Assembly: GCA_937873665.1 (NCBI GenBank)
Contig: CALMYW010000394.1
Coordinates: 558,001 to 622,000 of the forward strand
Source of the DNA: an uncultured Sphingorhabdus sp.
GTDB taxonomy: Bacteria > Pseudomonadota > Alphaproteobacteria > Sphingomonadales > Sphingomonadaceae
Direction of reading: 5' to 3'
Length of the DNA stretch: 64,000 nt
Position numbers and translations under genes: made by a program. Positions 1-8,436 of this stretch are shown here, in pieces. Positions within the stretch are counted from its first letter, which is position 1; each line of letters starts with the position of its first letter. Under the pieces are notes generated by a model, which was not told the origin of the DNA, ran no database searches, and was given only the letters and a program-made list of their open reading frames with translations.

Positions 1-99
1 TTTTAGGCGGCCATTCCACAGGCTGTTACGGCATGACACTCCGTAATTGCTCCACCCTTCAATCAAATTTTCACAGTCATTGGTTACGTTCAGCGCTCA

Positions 100-459
100 A
101 TGAGCATGCGCAAAACTTTTGGGAAACTCGGGAAGCGGTCGGTTGCACGGCTGACAATCGAGTTGGATGCGGGTTTGGTGCTGCCAGAACGTACAGCGCG
201 TTGTACGCTTGAAAATGTGTCGCGCACCGGCTGTCGCTTACGAACAACTGAACCTCCACGCATCGGCGCAACCATTCTGGTTAAGGTCGAGCGGATTGAA
301 GCGCTAGGTTCGGTAAGTTGGGTGAAAGGCGAACGATGTGGGGTTGCTTTCGAAGAACCACTGGAGACTCGTTCACTCGAGCGGATTCGCTGGATAATCG
401 ACAATGACAGAAATCATCAGAACAACAGCCTGGCCCACGCTGCTGCTATCTGGCGCTGA
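100..459 (+). CDS. PilZ domain protein
   Basis: 119-residue single-domain protein. The PilZ signature NVSRTGC is visible at about residues 39-45, preceded by basic residues (GKRSVARL) that could supply the RxxxR half of a c-di-GMP site. The family binds cyclic di-GMP and passes the signal to motility, polysaccharide or other outputs; a lone PilZ domain acts as a cytoplasmic adaptor. No partner gene is adjacent. There are two in-frame ATGs (100 and 106) and neither has a clear Shine-Dalgarno sequence, so the start is uncertain by two codons. The first arginine motif is not canonical, so c-di-GMP binding is inferred and not certain. Confidence 0.8.
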   Translation: MSMRKTFGKLGKRSVARLTIELDAGLVLPERTARCTLENVSRTGCRLRTTEPPRIGATILVKVERIEALGSVSWVKGERCGVAFEEPLETRSLERIRWIIDNDRNHQNNSLAHAAAIWR

Positions 460-547
460 ACGGAAAATCCGAGACCGAAATTTGAAAGGCGTGACGCGCG
501 TCACGCGTTGAGAATCGATTCCCCTGCCAATCGGGCGTTGCGACCCG

Positions 548-620
548 GTTGGCATGGATCTCCCTATGCCAACATCCTGCCGAGGGCGGGGTTCACACCA
601 CCCCGCGCCTCGGCCTTTTA
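548..620 (+). ncRNA. candidate small RNA or structured 3' UTR with terminator
   Basis: Two consecutive hairpins follow the PilZ gene. The first has a perfect 8-bp stem (GTTGGCAT at 548-555 with ATGCCAAC at 566-573) and a loop GGATCTCCCT. The second is a strong terminator: GCCGAGG and GCGGGGT (579-592) pair with ACCCCGC and CCTCGGC (600-614, one bulged G), followed by CTTTTATTT. The pyrimidine loop resembles an anti-Shine-Dalgarno seed. It may be an independent small RNA or the end of the PilZ mRNA; no convincing promoter was found. Confidence 0.4.
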
Positions 621-623
621 TTT
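579..623 (+). terminator. rho-independent terminator after the PilZ gene
   Basis: 14-bp GC-rich stem with one bulge, 7-nt loop (593-599), then CTTTTATTT. The T run lies on the right, so it serves rightward transcripts; the convergent LysR gene ends at the same point. Confidence 0.75.
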
Positions 624-1498
624 CAAACCCCGGATTTAAGCAGCCAATCGTGGAAAATACGCACTGCACGCTGCTTCAACGCGCGCGGGCGGCAGACAAA
701 CCAATAGCTGTAAGGGCTCTCGACCTCGGTATCGAAAAGCCGAACCAGTCGAGGGTCTTTGGCGTCTGAAAAATGGCTGCCATGCATGATTGCCACGCCC
801 AGCCCATTCGCGGCGGCTTCAAGCATCAGTGGGCCGCTGTCGATATGGTCTATTGCCGCAGGCTTCAGCCGCGGTTCCCCTACCGCTTCTCGCCACGCAT
901 TGAATATCAGCGGCATGTCGCTGTGTACCAGCACGGTCTGATCCTTTAAATCGGCCGGTTTCTTCAGATTGTGCTCTTTGGCCATGCTATCCGATGCGAT
1001 GGCGTAAACATTATTGCGATCGAGACGGACGGCATAAAGACGCGGATCGACCTGGTCGGCAATGATGATTGCCGCATCGACCACATCGCCCAGTAGATTT
1101 TCAGCATGCGCCGAGGTGTCGACATCGATGTGCAACTTAGGGAACAACTTGCGCAGTTCCGGCAGTTTCGGAATCAGGCGTTGCGAACCGAAAAGCGGCA
1201 ATACGCCAAGGCGCAGTCGATATTCGCCACCCTGCCCTGACAATTCCTCGACGGCGTCGGCCATCGCCTCCAACGCGGGTTCAATCGCTTTTAGCAGCGC
1301 ATGACCCTCGGTGTTCAGGATCATTGCCTGTGCCTTTCGTTCGAAAAGCGGCTTGCCCATGAAATCTTCGAGCGCCTTGATTCGCCGACTCAAGGCTGGA
1401 GGCGATAGTGCCATTTCGGATGCTGCAGCCTTGGCGGAGCCCAATTTGGCAATCCGGACAAAGGCTTCTAGCGAGCGCAGCGGCGGCAATCGGCGCAT
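623..1498 (-). CDS. LysR-family transcriptional regulator
   Basis: 291 residues when started at the ATG at 1498. The protein opens with a typical LysR winged HTH (LRSLEAFVRIAKLGSAKAA, then LSRRIKALEDFMGKPLF), followed by a two-lobe periplasmic-binding-like effector domain (LRLGVLPLFGSQRLIPKL at about 90). The N terminus resembles the GcvA subgroup. The frame stays open a further 61 codons upstream, but that stretch is not LysR-like and the start given fits family length. The usual target would be a divergent gene; here the divergent side carries only a candidate small RNA and then the CDC48-like ATPase. The inducer is unknown. Confidence 0.88.
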   Translation of the reverse strand: MRRLPPLRSLEAFVRIAKLGSAKAAASEMALSPPALSRRIKALEDFMGKPLFERKAQAMILNTEGHALLKAIEPALEAMADAVEELSGQGGEYRLRLGVLPLFGSQRLIPKLPELRKLFPKLHIDVDTSAHAENLLGDVVDAAIIIADQVDPRLYAVRLDRNNVYAIASDSMAKEHNLKKPADLKDQTVLVHSDMPLIFNAWREAVGEPRLKPAAIDHIDSGPLMLEAAANGLGVAIMHGSHFSDAKDPRLVRLFDTEVESPYSYWFVCRPRALKQRAVRIFHDWLLKSGV

Positions 1499-1659
1499 TT
1501 GGGGAGAACTCTCTAATTTGTGCGGCGCAAAAATGAAGCGAACCGAACATTGCTTCAGAATTTTACCGGTTTTCGTTGAGTTGAAAGCTAATTCGGATTG
1601 CAAAAATTGCAACCCCGATTGTTTTCTTCGCACTTGCACAAAAAACGAGACGACTACAT

Positions 1660-1737
1660 ATGGGTCGGGCCTTACAGGCATCCTCTCCTAAAGTAAGACT
1701 TTTCAAAGGCCGGGTTTACTCCCGGCCTCTTTTTTTG
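1660..1737 (+). ncRNA. candidate ~70-nt small RNA in the LysR-CDC48 intergenic region
   Basis: The 306-bp gap 1499-1804 holds no convincing gene but has a complete small-RNA layout on the + strand: a possible promoter (TTGCAC at 1634, TACATA at 1655, spacing a little short), hairpin GCCT-TAC-AGGC (1669-1679), an unpaired CCTCTCC (1682-1688), hairpin AAAGT-AAG-ACTTT (1690-1702), and a strong terminator (1707-1728 plus seven Ts). No rightward gene precedes the terminator, so it should end its own transcript. CCTCTCC could pair with ribosome-binding sites. The family is not recognised. Confidence 0.5.
1707..1736 (+). terminator. rho-independent terminator
   Basis: Perfect 8-bp stem AGGCCGGG/CCCGGCCT with a 6-nt loop, followed by C and seven Ts. 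It lies 69 bp before the CDC48-like gene and has no upstream gene in the same direction, which supports a small RNA ending here. Confidence 0.85.
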
Positions 1738-1804
1738 CCCGTTGCCCCGTCCAGTCTGCCACCCTATCTTGAAAATCAGGGGCTTGGACCAAAGGTAACC
1801 GGAT

Positions 1805-4105
1805 ATGGCAAAGCAAAAAAACAGCAAACTCCAGGTTGCCAATGCCCGGCCCGAGGATTCGGGGCGCGGACTTGCCCGCCTGTCGCGCGAATTCATGGCC
1901 GAACATGGCCTGCAGCAGGGCGATGTTATCGAGATTATCGGTAAGCGAACAACCGTCGCAAGAGCCTTTGACCCTTACCCGGAAGATGAAGGCCTCGAAG
2001 TCATTAGGCTCGACGGCTTGCAACGCGCCAATGCTGGAGCCGGTGCAGGTGACCATGTGGAGGTCAAGAAAACTACGTCAATCGCTGCGAAGCGCGTCGT
2101 TTTTGCGCCAGCCCAGCCCGAAATCCGCCTCGAAGGACCGGGCGATGCCCTCAAACGCAATTTCATCGGTCGCGCGCTGTTGGCCGGAGATGTTGTTGCG
2201 ACCCACGGCCAACAGCGTGTCGCGCCCGAAAATATGCCGCCGCAACTGGCGCAAATGCTGGCGGCACCCGCCTTCGCGCTCACTGAAATCCGTCTGACGG
2301 TGGTGTCAACCACACCCAAGGGCATCGTCCATATCGACCAGGATACCGATGTCGAGCTGCGTGCTGAATATAGCCATGACGGCGATGTGCGTCGCGCGGA
2401 TGTTACCTATGACGATATTGGCGGCATGGCCGATACCATTCGCCAGTTGCGTGAAATGGTCGAGCTTCCCTTGCGTTATCCAGAGCTGTTCACCCGGCTG
2501 GGCGTCGATCCACCGCGCGGCGTATTACTGCATGGCCCGCCGGGAACCGGCAAGACGCGTCTTGCCCGCGCGGTTGCAAATGAGAGCGAGGCCGAATTTT
2601 TCGTCATCAACGGCCCCGAAATCATGGGATCGGCCTATGGCGAATCCGAAAAGAAACTGCGGGAGATTTTCGCGGCAGCTACCAAGACCGCTCCTTCCAT
2701 CCTGTTTATCGACGAGATCGATTCGATCGCCCCGTCACGGGACAAAGTGCACGGCGAGGCCGAAAAGCGGCTGGTCGCACAGTTGCTGACGCTGATGGAC
2801 GGGCTGGAGCCGCGAACCAATCTGGTCGTGATAGCAGCAACCAATCGGCCTGAAGCCATCGACGAAGCGCTGCGCCGCCCAGGGCGCTTTGACCGCGAAA
2901 TCATTGTGGGCGTTCCCGATGAAAGCGGTCGACGCGAAATCCTGGCGATCCATACGCGCGGCATGCCACTCGATGCCAAAGTCTCACTGCGCGAACTGGC
3001 GCGAACGACCTATGGCTTTGTCGGCGCAGATCTCAACGCCCTCAGCCGCGAGGCAGCGATTGAATCGGTCCGGCGCATCATGCCCAAGCTCGATCTTTCA
3101 ACCGGAACAATCCCGGCCGAAGTGCTGGGGAATCTGAAGGTCACCCGGGACGATTTCCTCGAAGCGCTCAAGCGCGTCCAGCCTTCGGCAATGCGAGAGG
3201 TGATGGTTCAGTCGCCCAATGTCCGATGGGAGGATGTCGGCGGTATCGACGAAGCGCAGGCAAAACTGAAGGAGGGAATCGAGCTCCCCCTCAAAAACCC
3301 AGACGCCTTCCGCCGTCTCGGCATCCGCCCGGCCAAGGGGTTCCTGCTTTACGGACCGCCCGGAACCGGCAAGACCTTGCTGGCTAAGGCGGTGGCGCGA
3401 GAGAGTGAGGCCAATTTCATCTCGACCAAGTCATCAGACCTGTTGAGCAAATGGTATGGCGAGAGCGAGCAACAGATCGCCCGCCTGTTCGCGCGTGCGC
3501 GGCAAGTAGCCCCTACGATTATCTTCATCGACGAGATTGACAGTCTTGCGCCCGCAAGGGGAAGAGGTGCGAGCGAACCGCAAGCGACCGAGCGCGTGGT
3601 CAATACTTTGCTCGCCGAGATGGACGGTCTGGAAGAATTGCAATCCGTTGTCGTCATCGGTGCAACCAACCGGCCCACGCTGATGGACCCGGCATTGCTT
3701 CGTCCGGGGCGATTTGACGAGCTGGTCTATGTAACCGTACCGGACAAGGGCGGCCGTCGGCGCATTTTAGGGATTCACACGGCCAAGATGCCGCTCGGTA
3801 AGGACGTCGATCTTGACGAAATCGCCGAGCGCACCGATCGCTACACCGGTGCCGATCTGGAAGACCTCGTCCGTCGTGCCGGCTTGTTTGCTCTGCGCGA
3901 AGGCGGAAGCGACGCCAACGAAGTGCGGATGACCCACTTTAGCCAGGCATTGAACGCCAGTCGCGCAACGGTTTCTCCCGAAATGGAGGAGGAATATCGA
4001 TCGATGGAGACCAAACTCAAACAGGCGGCGCTGGTGCCCGAAGGCATGGGTTTCGTCACGCCGGGAATGATAAAGCCGGTCAAGGCGTCAAAGCACGAAC
4101 CCTGA
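1805..4105 (+). CDS. CDC48/p97-family double AAA+ ATPase
   Basis: 766 residues with the full p97 layout: an N-terminal double-psi barrel and CDC48 domain 2 (about 5-185), D1 with Walker A GPPGTGKT (244-251) and Walker B ILFIDEID (299-306), and D2 with Walker A GPPGTGKT (516-523) and Walker B IIFIDEID (571-578). Arginine-finger motifs (RRPGRFD, LRPGRFD) follow both. The family forms hexamers that unfold or extract proteins. Bacteria lack ubiquitin, so the substrate here is unknown. All catalytic motifs look intact. The gene appears monocistronic: a terminator lies upstream and a separately initiated membrane protein follows. Confidence 0.95.
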   Translation: MAKQKNSKLQVANARPEDSGRGLARLSREFMAEHGLQQGDVIEIIGKRTTVARAFDPYPEDEGLEVIRLDGLQRANAGAGAGDHVEVKKTTSIAAKRVVFAPAQPEIRLEGPGDALKRNFIGRALLAGDVVATHGQQRVAPENMPPQLAQMLAAPAFALTEIRLTVVSTTPKGIVHIDQDTDVELRAEYSHDGDVRRADVTYDDIGGMADTIRQLREMVELPLRYPELFTRLGVDPPRGVLLHGPPGTGKTRLARAVANESEAEFFVINGPEIMGSAYGESEKKLREIFAAATKTAPSILFIDEIDSIAPSRDKVHGEAEKRLVAQLLTLMDGLEPRTNLVVIAATNRPEAIDEALRRPGRFDREIIVGVPDESGRREILAIHTRGMPLDAKVSLRELARTTYGFVGADLNALSREAAIESVRRIMPKLDLSTGTIPAEVLGNLKVTRDDFLEALKRVQPSAMREVMVQSPNVRWEDVGGIDEAQAKLKEGIELPLKNPDAFRRLGIRPAKGFLLYGPPGTGKTLLAKAVARESEANFISTKSSDLLSKWYGESEQQIARLFARARQVAPTIIFIDEIDSLAPARGRGASEPQATERVVNTLLAEMDGLEELQSVVVIGATNRPTLMDPALLRPGRFDELVYVTVPDKGGRRRILGIHTAKMPLGKDVDLDEIAERTDRYTGADLEDLVRRAGLFALREGGSDANEVRMTHFSQALNASRATVSPEMEEEYRSMETKLKQAALVPEGMGFVTPGMIKPVKASKHEP

Positions 4106-4196
4106 CCGCAGCATTTTTTGCACCGGTTCAACGGAGCATTAGCATAGGCACCCAATTGGTCTAAGTTTTCACCAACCTGATCAAGGGAGCAAAAAT

Positions 4197-4634
4197 GTGA
4201 AGCTATCGACTTCTCTGTTTGTGAGTGCCGGGTTGGCGCTGCTCATTGCGATAGCTCCCGTCTTGATAACCTTCGCCGCAGCTATCATCGCGCAATCGGC
4301 AGGCTGCCAGTTAAATGAAGGCATGGCGCACCGGTGCGTTATCGCAGGAAAGGATTATGGACAGACGCTATATGAAATGGGCGTTGCCTTTTGGTTGTTC
4401 ATGCTGACCGCATTATACTTGCCCGTCGCAGTCGCTCTGGGTGTTGCTGCCTTTATCAACATTGTTCGCGGGCGCGAAGATCCATATAAAAATGGCAAGA
4501 CCGGCTGGGTATTCTGGCTGTTAATGGCATCCGCTTTGCTGTTTCCAATACTGGGCACGCTGTCTTTTATTTTGGCGGCTATCGCAGGAATATTGGTCTG
4601 GAACCGGAAGCGGAGCGCGGCGCCGGAGAGCTAG
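4197..4634 (+). CDS. small integral membrane protein, unknown function
   Basis: 145 residues with about three or four hydrophobic segments (residues 5-30, about 65-90, 104-118, 120-138) and a cysteine pair (CQLNEGMAHRC) in the first loop that could form a disulfide. I recognise no family. The start is GTG at 4197, 6 nt after an AGGGAGC ribosome-binding site; an ATG at 4195 is immediately followed by TGA in its own frame and cannot be used productively. The 3' end overlaps the convergent TetR gene by 4 bp. Confidence 0.7.
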   Translation: MKLSTSLFVSAGLALLIAIAPVLITFAAAIIAQSAGCQLNEGMAHRCVIAGKDYGQTLYEMGVAFWLFMLTALYLPVAVALGVAAFINIVRGREDPYKNGKTGWVFWLLMASALLFPILGTLSFILAAIAGILVWNRKRSAAPES

Positions 4635-5164
4635 TCCAGACTTCGGTTGGCGACCTCATGCAATCCGATCGCGCGGACCAGCATCATGCCCTCTATAGCG
4701 ACCAGTAATTTGGCCGCATCGCGCGCGCGCTCCGCATCATTTTTTGCCGCCAGTTGCGCCTCGCCCCAGGCAAGAAAGCCCTGCCCGATTGCGGCGGCGA
4801 TCGGCGAGTAAAGCGGATCACCTCGCGCAGCCCTGCTCGCCAGTTCGATCCAGATACACATATATGGCCAGAAACGATCTTCAAAAAGTAAGCTCGCGAG
4901 TCTTTTCTGCAGAGCGGGCAGCGGCAAGGGCTCCGGTGCGGCGTGATCCGCCATCGCTATAGTCATGCGTTCGGCAATGCGCTGGAGCGTGGCAGCCAGC
5001 AATTCGGATTTATCTGTAAAATAGTAGAGCAACATACGATCGCTGGTACCAGCGGCCTTGGCCAACGGCCGCAAGCTGGCCGACACCAGACCGTGCGCAA
5101 GCACATGGTCGGCCAGCCGGTCAACAATTGCGGAACGCCGTTCGTCTGTTTTGCTTTGTTCCAT
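4631..5164 (-). CDS. TetR-family transcriptional repressor
   Basis: 177 residues. The N terminus is a TetR HTH (LVSASLRPLAKAAGTSDRMLLYYF at about 26-49), with a helical ligand-binding C-terminal domain. The gene is divergent from a membrane protein, and the space between them contains two TGTAGC inverted-repeat sites, so the likely role is repression of both genes, relieved by a ligand. The ligand is unknown. The ATG at 5164 fits family length. Confidence 0.9.
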   Translation of the reverse strand: MEQSKTDERRSAIVDRLADHVLAHGLVSASLRPLAKAAGTSDRMLLYYFTDKSELLAATLQRIAERMTIAMADHAAPEPLPLPALQKRLASLLFEDRFWPYMCIWIELASRAARGDPLYSPIAAAIGQGFLAWGEAQLAAKNDAERARDAAKLLVAIEGMMLVRAIGLHEVANRSLD

Positions 5165-5192
5165 CCAGCCCTGCTTATGCGCAATTAACTCT

Positions 5193-5228
5193 TGTAGCGA
5201 CCGTTACGTTATTGTAGCATCCGCTACA
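5193..5228. promoter_or_regulatory. tandem TetR-type operators
   Basis: A perfect inverted repeat TGTAGC-N4-GCTACA (5213-5228) is preceded exactly 20 bp upstream by a degenerate copy TGTAGC-N4-GTTAC (5193-5207). The 20-bp offset is close to two helical turns. The sites sit between the divergent TetR gene and the membrane protein at 5257, the standard place for a TetR dimer pair. Confidence 0.7.
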
Positions 5229-5256
5229 TACTTTTTCGGACAGGAAAGAAAATGCT

Positions 5257-5691
5257 ATGTCAAGCTTTTGGCAAAATTGGTTCAAACTTTGGGCATGGGG
5301 CGTGATTATCTTCGGTATTGTACTGGCAAGCGGCGCATTTGCGGCAACCGAAGGGTTGGTGCGGCCGGTATTCGATATGCTTGGCAACCCCTTCCCGGCG
5401 GTGCCTGACGCGCATCATCGTTTCTCTCTGGGACTGATGGGTGCAGTCAGCATAGGCTGGGGTTTGACCTTGCTCGGTGTGTTCAAGGCCATATTCGGAC
5501 TGACCCGCGACAGCGCCACCCCTTTCTGGCGCGCCGTGCTGGTGGCAACGGTAGGATGGTATGTGATCGACGGTTATATTTCGTACGCAACCGGTTTTGC
5601 GCTTAACATCGTTTCGAACACGTTGCTCGTTGCGCTGCTCCTGATTCCGCTGATCAAAAGCGGCGCGCTACGGGACACTGCTCCAGCTTAA
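5257..5691 (+). CDS. membrane protein under probable TetR control
   Basis: 144 residues with four predicted membrane helices (about 10-30, 55-80, 92-112, 116-135). No family recognised. An aqueous segment PAVPDAHHRFSLG lies between the first two helices. It is divergent from the TetR gene and shares its operators, so it is the presumed regulatory target. An AGGA ribosome-binding site lies upstream of the ATG. The 3' end overlaps the convergent GST gene by 4 bp. Confidence 0.72.
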   Translation: MSSFWQNWFKLWAWGVIIFGIVLASGAFAATEGLVRPVFDMLGNPFPAVPDAHHRFSLGLMGAVSIGWGLTLLGVFKAIFGLTRDSATPFWRAVLVATVGWYVIDGYISYATGFALNIVSNTLLVALLLIPLIKSGALRDTAPA

Positions 5692-6359
5692 AAGTCGACC
5701 TGCTCATAATAGGGCGGAGGCGTGATCGCCTCCATCCTCTCGGATAGCAAAGGCCGGAAACTCGGGCGGCTTTTGAACATCGAATACCAGCTCTTGGTCT
5801 GCTCGTGCCCGCTCCAGTCAATCCCGCCCAGATAGTCGGCAACCGAAATCTGCGCGGCGGCGGCAAGATCGGCCATGCTCATTGTCGGGCCCGCCATCCA
5901 CGCGCGGTGGTCGATAAGGTAATCGATATAGTCGAGGTGCCCGTTCGCCAGCCGCATCGCCTCGCGCAGCACGGTGCTGTCGGGTGGCTGCCGATGCACC
6001 AGCCGCTTTTTCATCCGCTCATGGAGCAACGGTGCGGTGACATCCCCATAAAATTGCTGATCGAACCAGGCGGTCAGGCGACGGATTTCGGCGCGGTAGG
6101 CCGCAGAGCCACTGATCATCGGGGCGGTGTCGCTGACCTCTTCGATATATTCGCCAATCGCGACGGAATCGCACAAGGTCAGGTTGCGCGCCGGGTCTAC
6201 CAGAACCGGCGTGCGCGCCGCAGGGTTCATGTAGAGGAATTCGTCGCGATGTTCCCACGGATTTTCGCGCACCAGGCTATAGGCAATCCCCTTTTCGCCC
6301 ATTTGCAGGCGCACCTTGCGCGAAAACGGACATAGGGGAAATTGCAGGAGCTGCCACAT
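5688..6359 (-). CDS. glutathione S-transferase family protein
   Basis: 223 residues: N-terminal thioredoxin-fold GST domain starting LLQFPLCPFSRKVR with a CPFS motif (10-13) and the cis-proline segment RTPVLVD (about 49-55) followed by CDSVAIGEYIEE, then an all-helical C-terminal domain. The likely role is cytosolic glutathione conjugation or reduction; the CPFS cysteine suggests a Cys-type (omega or beta-like) enzyme rather than a Tyr/Ser one. The substrate is unknown. Confidence 0.88.
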   Translation of the reverse strand: MWQLLQFPLCPFSRKVRLQMGEKGIAYSLVRENPWEHRDEFLYMNPAARTPVLVDPARNLTLCDSVAIGEYIEEVSDTAPMISGSAAYRAEIRRLTAWFDQQFYGDVTAPLLHERMKKRLVHRQPPDSTVLREAMRLANGHLDYIDYLIDHRAWMAGPTMSMADLAAAAQISVADYLGGIDWSGHEQTKSWYSMFKSRPSFRPLLSERMEAITPPPYYEQVDF

Positions 6360-6413
6360 GGCGGCCCTGTTAGGGATTCTGCGTCAGAAATGGAAGCGCA
6401 CTGTTGGCGCTTT

Positions 6414-6623
6414 TCAGTGGATAGTGCCCAATGAGGTTTCAAGATTGAGCAGGATTACCAGCCGTTCAATCTGACGCCAGCGGCAATAATGCAAATGGTT
6501 GCCAACATTGCGGCTCTTTTCGGCACGTTCTGCCGCTTCAAGCCCGGCCTCAAACCCAAAACGGGCAATCAGGGCCTGCGCCTCGCTGACATCGCGGGCG
6601 TTGACATAAAGCGGCAGATACAT
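6414..6623 (-). CDS. conserved small protein, unknown function
   Basis: 69 residues, soluble, with a helix-rich centre (SEAQALIARFGFEAGLEAAERAEKS) and a C-terminal stretch NHLHYCRWRQIERLV containing one Cys and one His. I do not recognise the function. It is transcribed toward the GST gene with a 54-bp gap and may be cotranscribed with it. Codon use matches the neighbours, and no competing reading frame there looks more protein-like. Confidence 0.6.
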   Translation of the reverse strand: MYLPLYVNARDVSEAQALIARFGFEAGLEAAERAEKSRNVGNHLHYCRWRQIERLVILLNLETSLGTIH

Positions 6624-6819
6624 GTTCGAGTGCGACCTCTTGGTTATTGAGTGGCAGGCTGACCGGGGTGTGGCCTGCCTGCAGGGACGCTTTTACCCGC
6701 AATCGGTAGATGAAGCCTTCCAGCACGTGGTTACCGAAGCGTTAGCCAGATCTGTTCGAAACAGATGTGTTGGCTTGAAGGCTTGCCCCCGCCCCCCATA
6801 TGGTGGCAAAGACCGAAAT

Positions 6820-7026
6820 ATGACCATCCCAGACAATAAGCCTTCATCCGATCGCCCGCGCTTTGGCGGCGGCATTTTCCTGTTTATCGGCCTACTGATC
6901 GGTTCGATTGTCGGCATTGCGATGAACGAGGCTTCGATCGGGATGGTTGCAGGTTTCGGAATTGGTGGCCTGTTGGCAATACTGGTATGGATATTCGATC
7001 GCAAACGTGCAGAGGAAGGGCGTTAA
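6820..7026 (+). CDS. two-helix membrane protein
   Basis: 68 residues from the ATG at 6820; the open frame extends further upstream but that part does not look like protein. Two hydrophobic helices (about 18-35 and 41-60) with a charged tail ending DRKRAEEGR. No domain recognised. Its stop is one base before the start of the sugar dehydrogenase gene, so the two are very likely translated as one operon. Confidence 0.68.
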   Translation: MTIPDNKPSSDRPRFGGGIFLFIGLLIGSIVGIAMNEASIGMVAGFGIGGLLAILVWIFDRKRAEEGR

Positions 7027-7027
7027 C

Positions 7028-8353
7028 ATGCGCAAGCACATCTTTGGATTCCTGGCGTTTCTGCTCGTCCTTATCGGAATCGGCGGATGGTATGCGACCC
7101 GCCCCGACGTCGCGCAGCTATCGCTCGATAAGGTGACAGGTCCGAAGCCTGAAATCACCGAAGCGCGCGAGCAGATGTTCCCGACCGTTTCGGTCGCGGA
7201 GGCCGATCGCTGGAAGGCGGGAGAGGCCCCGACCGCTGCCGAAGGACTAGTCGTTGAGCGCTTTGCCGAAGGTCTTGACCATCCACGCAACATCTATGTG
7301 CTGCCCAATGGCGACGTGCTTGTCGCCGAAACCAATGCCCCCGCCAACCGCATGAAAGGCATCGAAGGCTGGATTGCGGCAAAACTGTTCGAAAAGGCTG
7401 GCGCAGCCGTACCTTCTGCCAACCGCATCACCCTGTTGCGTGACGCCGATGGCGACGGCAAGCCCGAGGTGAAGAGCGTGTTTCTCGAAGGGCTGAACTC
7501 GCCCTTTGGAATGGCCTTGGTTGGCAACATCCTTTACGTTGCAAATACTGATGCCGTTATGGCTTTCCCTTACAAGGAAGGCGACACCAAGATTACGGCC
7601 AAGGGTAACAAGATCCTTGAACTCAACGCCAAGGCGCCGAACAACCATTGGACCCGCAACCTTGCGGCCAGCGCCGATGGCACGAAACTCTACATCGCCG
7701 TAGGTTCGAATAGCAACATTGCCGAAAATGGCCTCGATCAGGAAATTGGCCGTGCACGGGTGATCGAACTCGACCTCGTTACCGGTAAAAGCGGGGCGTA
7801 CAGCTCGGGCCTACGCAATCCGGTCGGTCTTGATTGGGATAGCCAGGGGCAACTGTGGACGGTCGTCAACGAACGCGACATGCTGGGTTCGGACACCGTA
7901 CCGGATTATCTTGCGCTGGTCGAATTCGGCGCGGACTATGGCTGGCCGCACCATTATTGGGGCGGTTATACCGACCATCGTGTCAAACCCGGAAAGCCCG
8001 AGAAGCGCGAATATGAACGTCGCCCCGACTATGCGCTTGGCGCGCACACCGCGCCGCTTGGCCTGGTCTTTGCCGACCGGGCAAAGCTGGGCGGCGCATT
8101 CGCCAGCGGCGCCTTTGTCGCACGCCACGGGTCCTGGAACCGGGTACCGAAATCCGGCTATGACGTGATTTTCGTGCCGTTCAAAAACGGCATGCCCACC
8201 GGCCAACCGCTCAATGTGCTGACTGGATTCCTCGACAAGGAGGAGAAAGCACAAGGCCGCCCGACGATGCTCGCCATCGACAAAAGCGGCGCGCTGCTGG
8301 TCAGCGACGATGTCGGCAACATCATCTGGCGGGTGCGCGCGAAAGCCAAATAA
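7028..8353 (+). CDS. PQQ-dependent sugar dehydrogenase (L-sorbosone dehydrogenase type)
   Basis: 441 residues. An N-terminal membrane anchor or signal (about 5-22) leads into a beta-propeller of the glucose/sorbosone dehydrogenase family: DHPRNIYVLPNGDVLVAET at about 75-93, GLRNPVGLDWD near 258, PLGLVF near 346 and a final LLVSDD blade. The family oxidises sugars or aldehydes in the periplasm using PQQ. The substrate cannot be read from sequence, and no PQQ biosynthesis genes lie in this window. Start chosen at ATG 7028, directly after the stop of the small membrane protein. Confidence 0.88.
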   Translation: MRKHIFGFLAFLLVLIGIGGWYATRPDVAQLSLDKVTGPKPEITEAREQMFPTVSVAEADRWKAGEAPTAAEGLVVERFAEGLDHPRNIYVLPNGDVLVAETNAPANRMKGIEGWIAAKLFEKAGAAVPSANRITLLRDADGDGKPEVKSVFLEGLNSPFGMALVGNILYVANTDAVMAFPYKEGDTKITAKGNKILELNAKAPNNHWTRNLAASADGTKLYIAVGSNSNIAENGLDQEIGRARVIELDLVTGKSGAYSSGLRNPVGLDWDSQGQLWTVVNERDMLGSDTVPDYLALVEFGADYGWPHHYWGGYTDHRVKPGKPEKREYERRPDYALGAHTAPLGLVFADRAKLGGAFASGAFVARHGSWNRVPKSGYDVIFVPFKNGMPTGQPLNVLTGFLDKEEKAQGRPTMLAIDKSGALLVSDDVGNIIWRVRAKAK

Positions 8354-8436
8354 AAAGCGAAGGGTTTCGTCAGCTCGTCCGTTTAGGGAAAAGACCCTGC
8401 ATTTTTTGGGGTAGCCTTGAACGAGGAGGACAGTCG

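Noticed and set aside
8384..8409. AGGG...CCCT then TTTTTT as a terminator after the sugar dehydrogenase
   Set aside because: The stem is only four or five pairs and too weak to call.
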